64,000 bases of DNA from Schistocephalus solidus. Its lineage: Eukaryota > Platyhelminthes > Cestoda > Diphyllobothriidea > Diphyllobothriidae. This document shows, one piece after another, positions 60,193-64,000 of this stretch. The DNA is taken from the NCBI GenBank assembly GCA_017591395.1, contig WEDG01000184.1:40747-104746 (forward strand), given 5' to 3'. A program made the translations under genes and the position numbers. Each line of letters begins with the position of its first letter. The first letter of the stretch is position 1. The notes beneath the pieces are model-generated. The model saw only the letters and a list, made by a program, of their open reading frames with translations, was not told the origin of the DNA and made no database searches.

Positions 60193-63100
60193 GCTTGTGC
60201 CCCTAAAGGTGCAAGTACCGAGTCAACAAAAGTGATATTTGATATAATAAGAACTGAGAAAGCAGACAGTTATTTGCACCGGCTTGAGGGTGGGAGATGA
60301 TTCATTAAAGCTGATAGTCTAGCAAGTTTTCAAAATGAACCAGACCGATGGTATTGAGAGAGCAGACAACGTTCATAACATTAGAATGACGGTCCTTGAA
60401 GCGATATTTGATAGCTGAGACCTGTTAAGCTCTTAATGTAAAATTTGGCAACGACATGGGAGCGACAACACACTCAATAGCATTATGGAGGAACTGCACA
60501 GTGAGTTATCTTTAGGAGCCCTCTGCTTTACTCGCTTTATTTAACCTAACTGCTGAATCGACCCTGCAAAAACAGCCCATGAATCAACACGGGGAGCCGT
60601 TAATTAGGGACAGACTTGGTTGAAGATGACACAGAGAGGAAGGATAAAGATGACAGGAGTGAGAGGGAACGATTAACATAGCGAATTACAATCAGCGTAT
60701 TCTAATAGAAAGCGGGATCAAACGATGAAGGGCATTGGTTCTACACATCACATCTGTGTAACATACTAGAAAGCAGGCAAGAGAACCATAACATGCTTCA
60801 GCTTATTATTTGACTTTCAGGTCATACTCCGGGGGAAGGGGGGGGGCTACTTTTCAATGGTCTTATTAGCTTTCTTGTATATTGGGATATAGACTTTTGA
60901 CTCGAATAGGGTGTTTTAATTAGGAGAAAGATCATCACTAGGATTGCTCCCTTGAGACGCGTTATATGGATCTCACCCGTGGATCAGATTCTGGCACTTA
61001 ACCGGAAGAATGCTGCTCCTTCAATCAAAGGGCAAAATAAAAGAACACGGCAAAATTTGCCTGCACTTCATTGAACCCGTTCTCTAATAAAACGAACTTG
61101 AGGGGACTATAGATGTGAGGCAGAGGAAAGGATGCACAGAACGAAACAAAACAGATAGGACATGTGATTTCTGTGAAATCATAGGCAAGGCGGTTAGAAG
61201 CAGATAAATCAGTACATTTTAATTAAATTCACACTGTATTTGCAAAGAATAAGGTTAAAAATTTCAATATTTAAGGAGGCTAATATCCCCGATGCTAACT
61301 TTTAGGCCTGTGGGGTTAACTCCTAAGGATCCTAAACCACATGCTGGCCCCATTCGTTGCGATTAGTCGGGAGGACAGATTAATATCATTTCGTAGGTGT
61401 AATCAATAGACTTTGATAAAAATATTAATTCGAAACAGCATTAGACAAATTTCAATTCTCGTCTAAAATACGACGTGCATTATAAATACTTCAGGCACCT
61501 TCGAAGTAATGCAATACTAAACTCGTGTGGCGTCTACTGCTTATTTTTATATCATCGAGATTTAAAAACAGGTTCAAAGGCTTAAGATTTTAAAGGTTCG
61601 TTCAAAGCCGTACAAGCAGAAGGTACATATCTCCTTTCCGTCTGTTTGTCAAAAAACAACCTGGAAGAAAGAGTAGCAATCGAGCTCGTTGCCAAATATT
61701 CTTACAGGATAAAAGAGTTAAATTCAGTCATTAATGGCATACTCTAGGAAACAGAAGATAAAGTCGTCAGTAGAGAACCGCGAAAATCAATGCATGAAGC
61801 AGTTTTTTAAATCCACTTTAAGAAGGTGGTACAAATAAAATTAGCTAATAATCCTGAGGGTATGATTTGTATCTAAGGTTCCGAACATCAGTAAACATGA
61901 AAAAAAGAACAATCAGACCTTCCTAGCAAGAGAATTAGCTAATACATCACGATAAGTAATCAAGGGATGTATGGAAGCAGTCTAGGACGAAAGCATCGTG
62001 TGGGGTACGCTAACACAGGACCCAACATACGATGCCGGAAATTTTTTATAAACTCTACTTAAATTTAAAAAAACCTACAAAAAAACAAAATTAACGGAAA
62101 AAATATACTTTCACAAAACTGCAGAGATGAAGAGGACCACAAACTTTCAAAGGTAACGCTATAAGCGCGATGCTTGAAAATTTACATTTTATTCGAGGAC
62201 CACATGTGTGTCTCAGACCTAACAAAGTAAAATAGTTCCCTGAAGATACGGTCAGTAGCAGAAGAGCAACGACAACCAGCACAAACCGACGTCTTTGAGG
62301 TGCAGCGAGTACACAAGATTTTTCAGGATTTCCGTGAGAGCATCTGGTGTGATGGCGTCATTTGACGTCTATAAATTACCAAAATTTTCCGAAACTGAAG
62401 GGCGAAGGAGAGGTCCTAAAAATCAATTTATGGCACTCAGCTGCTCGATGTTAAGGTTGTGCAGCTGCGCGTAAATCTTGTACTAGTTAATTATAGTAGA
62501 AACCCGCCCTTTTCCAGCCGATTCGTAATTGGTATCTTACTTTCCGAATGATCAAAGAATGGAATGGAAAAGCATATCACTAGTTTCACTTGTATCTACA
62601 AATGAAATCGAACATATCTGCGATTTCTAATACCATCAGGTAACATGAACAGAATTTAATGATGATAAATTGGTTGCAGTTAAACAGCTCCCTTGATAAC
62701 TCTGTCAAATATAAAACAATTATTACGTCAAACCAGAAGCATGATGTATCATGAGAAAATGTCGGTAAATGATAATAAAATTGTAGCTGGTAATATTCTT
62801 TGACAGCAATCAATAAAAAGTGTCATGACGGCATATAAAACCGAAGAAATCGCACTTAACACACGTACCATTAACGGCTATTTTTTACGCATTTCTAATC
62901 TTCGAAAACCATCCCATAAAACAATGTAACCCGAATCCAATAAAAATATTCCTGAAAAGTCTTAATGCGGCTATCTAACCAATTTGGAGCGTTAGGTTAA
63001 GTTAGTTTGACATTGCTCAGTTCACTCAAGAAATCTACCATCAGTCAGAAGAAATGGATTTCTATTATTCCCTCAACCAAAAAAAAACTTTTGAATAAAT

Positions 63101-64000
63101 TGATGCCTTAATTGCATGATATATGTAGGTGTTCAATCCAAGTTAACACTATGACTGCTACGCGAACACACAGAAAGTTGGGGTAGGTGATTATAGTTTG
63201 TCCGTTGGATACGTAGCATTTAGTGTTCAGGATGAAACTAAATCTCGAAAAGCAGAAGCTTTGGGGATCAAAGATTGACAAAAAGTTAGATATCTTCATA
63301 CAGCAGATAACAATTAAAGTCGAATCTATTGTAATGTGGCATCTAATCAAAAATGAAAAAACTGTCACGGGAAAGACACATAAAACTTTGATGCTCTTGG
63401 ACAACAATTTCAATCCACTTCCCCCCTACCCCTCCTCCTCATACGATTTTCACAGCCAATTTGACGTGTGCGTGCAGTTGCTTATAAAAGTACTGTATTT
63501 GCGCTGCAGCTACGGCACTATATCCTCGTTTACCCACTTGAATCCCATGGCACTACAGAGTAGTATGTGTGTGTCAGGGTAAATTGACCACAGTGGCTGA
63601 TTAGGCTTAAGAGCATACATGTGTGTACCAAAAATTTCTAGTCAACATGTATTTAATTTTTGCCGCGGCAGGGTATATCGGAGGTGACTTCCTCGAATTT
63701 TAGTAAAGAATTGCTTTTTTAAAAAAACAGAAATAGGTCATTTAAACCCATAAAACCCGATTTTATTCATCGGTGATCTGAAGAAGTTAAGAGCAAAACC
63801 TGGTGTCGATTAAACCAGTGTTTATATATCGAGAAAATTTCTTTTCGCACGTTAACTGGTTAAGGGATTTTTCGGTAAAAAAGAATTTGGGGTGAAGATT
63901 GCAATTCAAGGAAGTGTTTAGTAGCGTACCTCCTCAGCGATAAAGTTGGAAATATTTTATCCAGGACAACGTTTTTAAATGCATCAATGTTCGAATTGCG
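60193..64000. other. Upstream of NIPBL coding start: 5' UTR/promoter side or intergenic
   Basis: AT-rich. If the AG at 60203-60202 is used as an acceptor, an untranslated first exon lies somewhere to the right. No other coding frame has recognisable homology. A weak family A fragment (GTATTTGCGCTGCAGCTACG, about 63497-63516) lies near 63470-63580. No promoter element could be assigned. Confidence 0.5.

Noticed and set aside
1..64000. CRISPR array, operon or prokaryotic defence island
   Set aside because: No short spaced direct repeats, no bacterial gene clusters; the sequence is an animal genome.

Overview
The window is eukaryotic nuclear DNA, most probably from a parasitic flatworm and probably a tapeworm with a repeat-rich genome such as a diphyllobothriid. 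The reasons are long AT/GC-mixed introns with GT-AG borders, a single gene stretched over more than 54 kb, and retroelement remnants (Penelope-like GIY-YIG domains, a LINE ending in a zinc-finger-like tail, tRNA-derived SINEs) of the kind I associate with these worms. No bacterial gene organisation, rRNA or CRISPR is present. The organism call is inference.

The main content is one minus-strand gene. Eleven coding exons, read from 60192 down to 5789, join in frame with matching splice phases into 2319 codons. Three blocks match the cohesin-loading factor NIPBL / Nipped-B / Scc2 in the correct order: a conserved N-terminus (exon 1), a long low-complexity Ser/Pro-rich and charged region (exons 2-6), and the start of the helical hook domain (end of exon 6 to exon 11). 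The C-terminal part, roughly a thousand residues by comparison with human NIPBL, is not visible and should lie beyond position 1. The protein would work with MAU2/Scc4 to load cohesin onto chromatin.

Layout from left to right: 1-909 is a decayed LINE 3' end. 910-5788 is the next intron, with a MITE-like element and SINEs. 5789-7571 holds exons 11 and 10. 7572-26774 is a 19.2 kb intron crowded with mobile DNA: three different Penelope-type GIY-YIG remnants, one of them a near full-length but frameshifted Penelope-like element at 12473-15308 with terminal repeats and an inverted partial copy, two TA microsatellites, many SINEs, a long-TIR element and a 0.6 kb direct repeat. 26775-47204 carries exons 9 to 4 separated by 1-5 kb introns with repeats. 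47205-54499 is an intron with a tRNA-like inverted repeat and LINE debris. 54500-60192 carries exons 3, 2 and 1. 60193-64000 is upstream, AT-rich DNA with no gene I can recognise.

I found no new multi-gene system. The points most worth a second look are the Penelope-like element with hammerhead-like hairpins in its terminal repeats, the inverted tRNA-like repeat at 48.9-49.6 kb, the unclassified dispersed repeat with two alternative 3' ends, and the long-TIR element sitting between two direct repeats.
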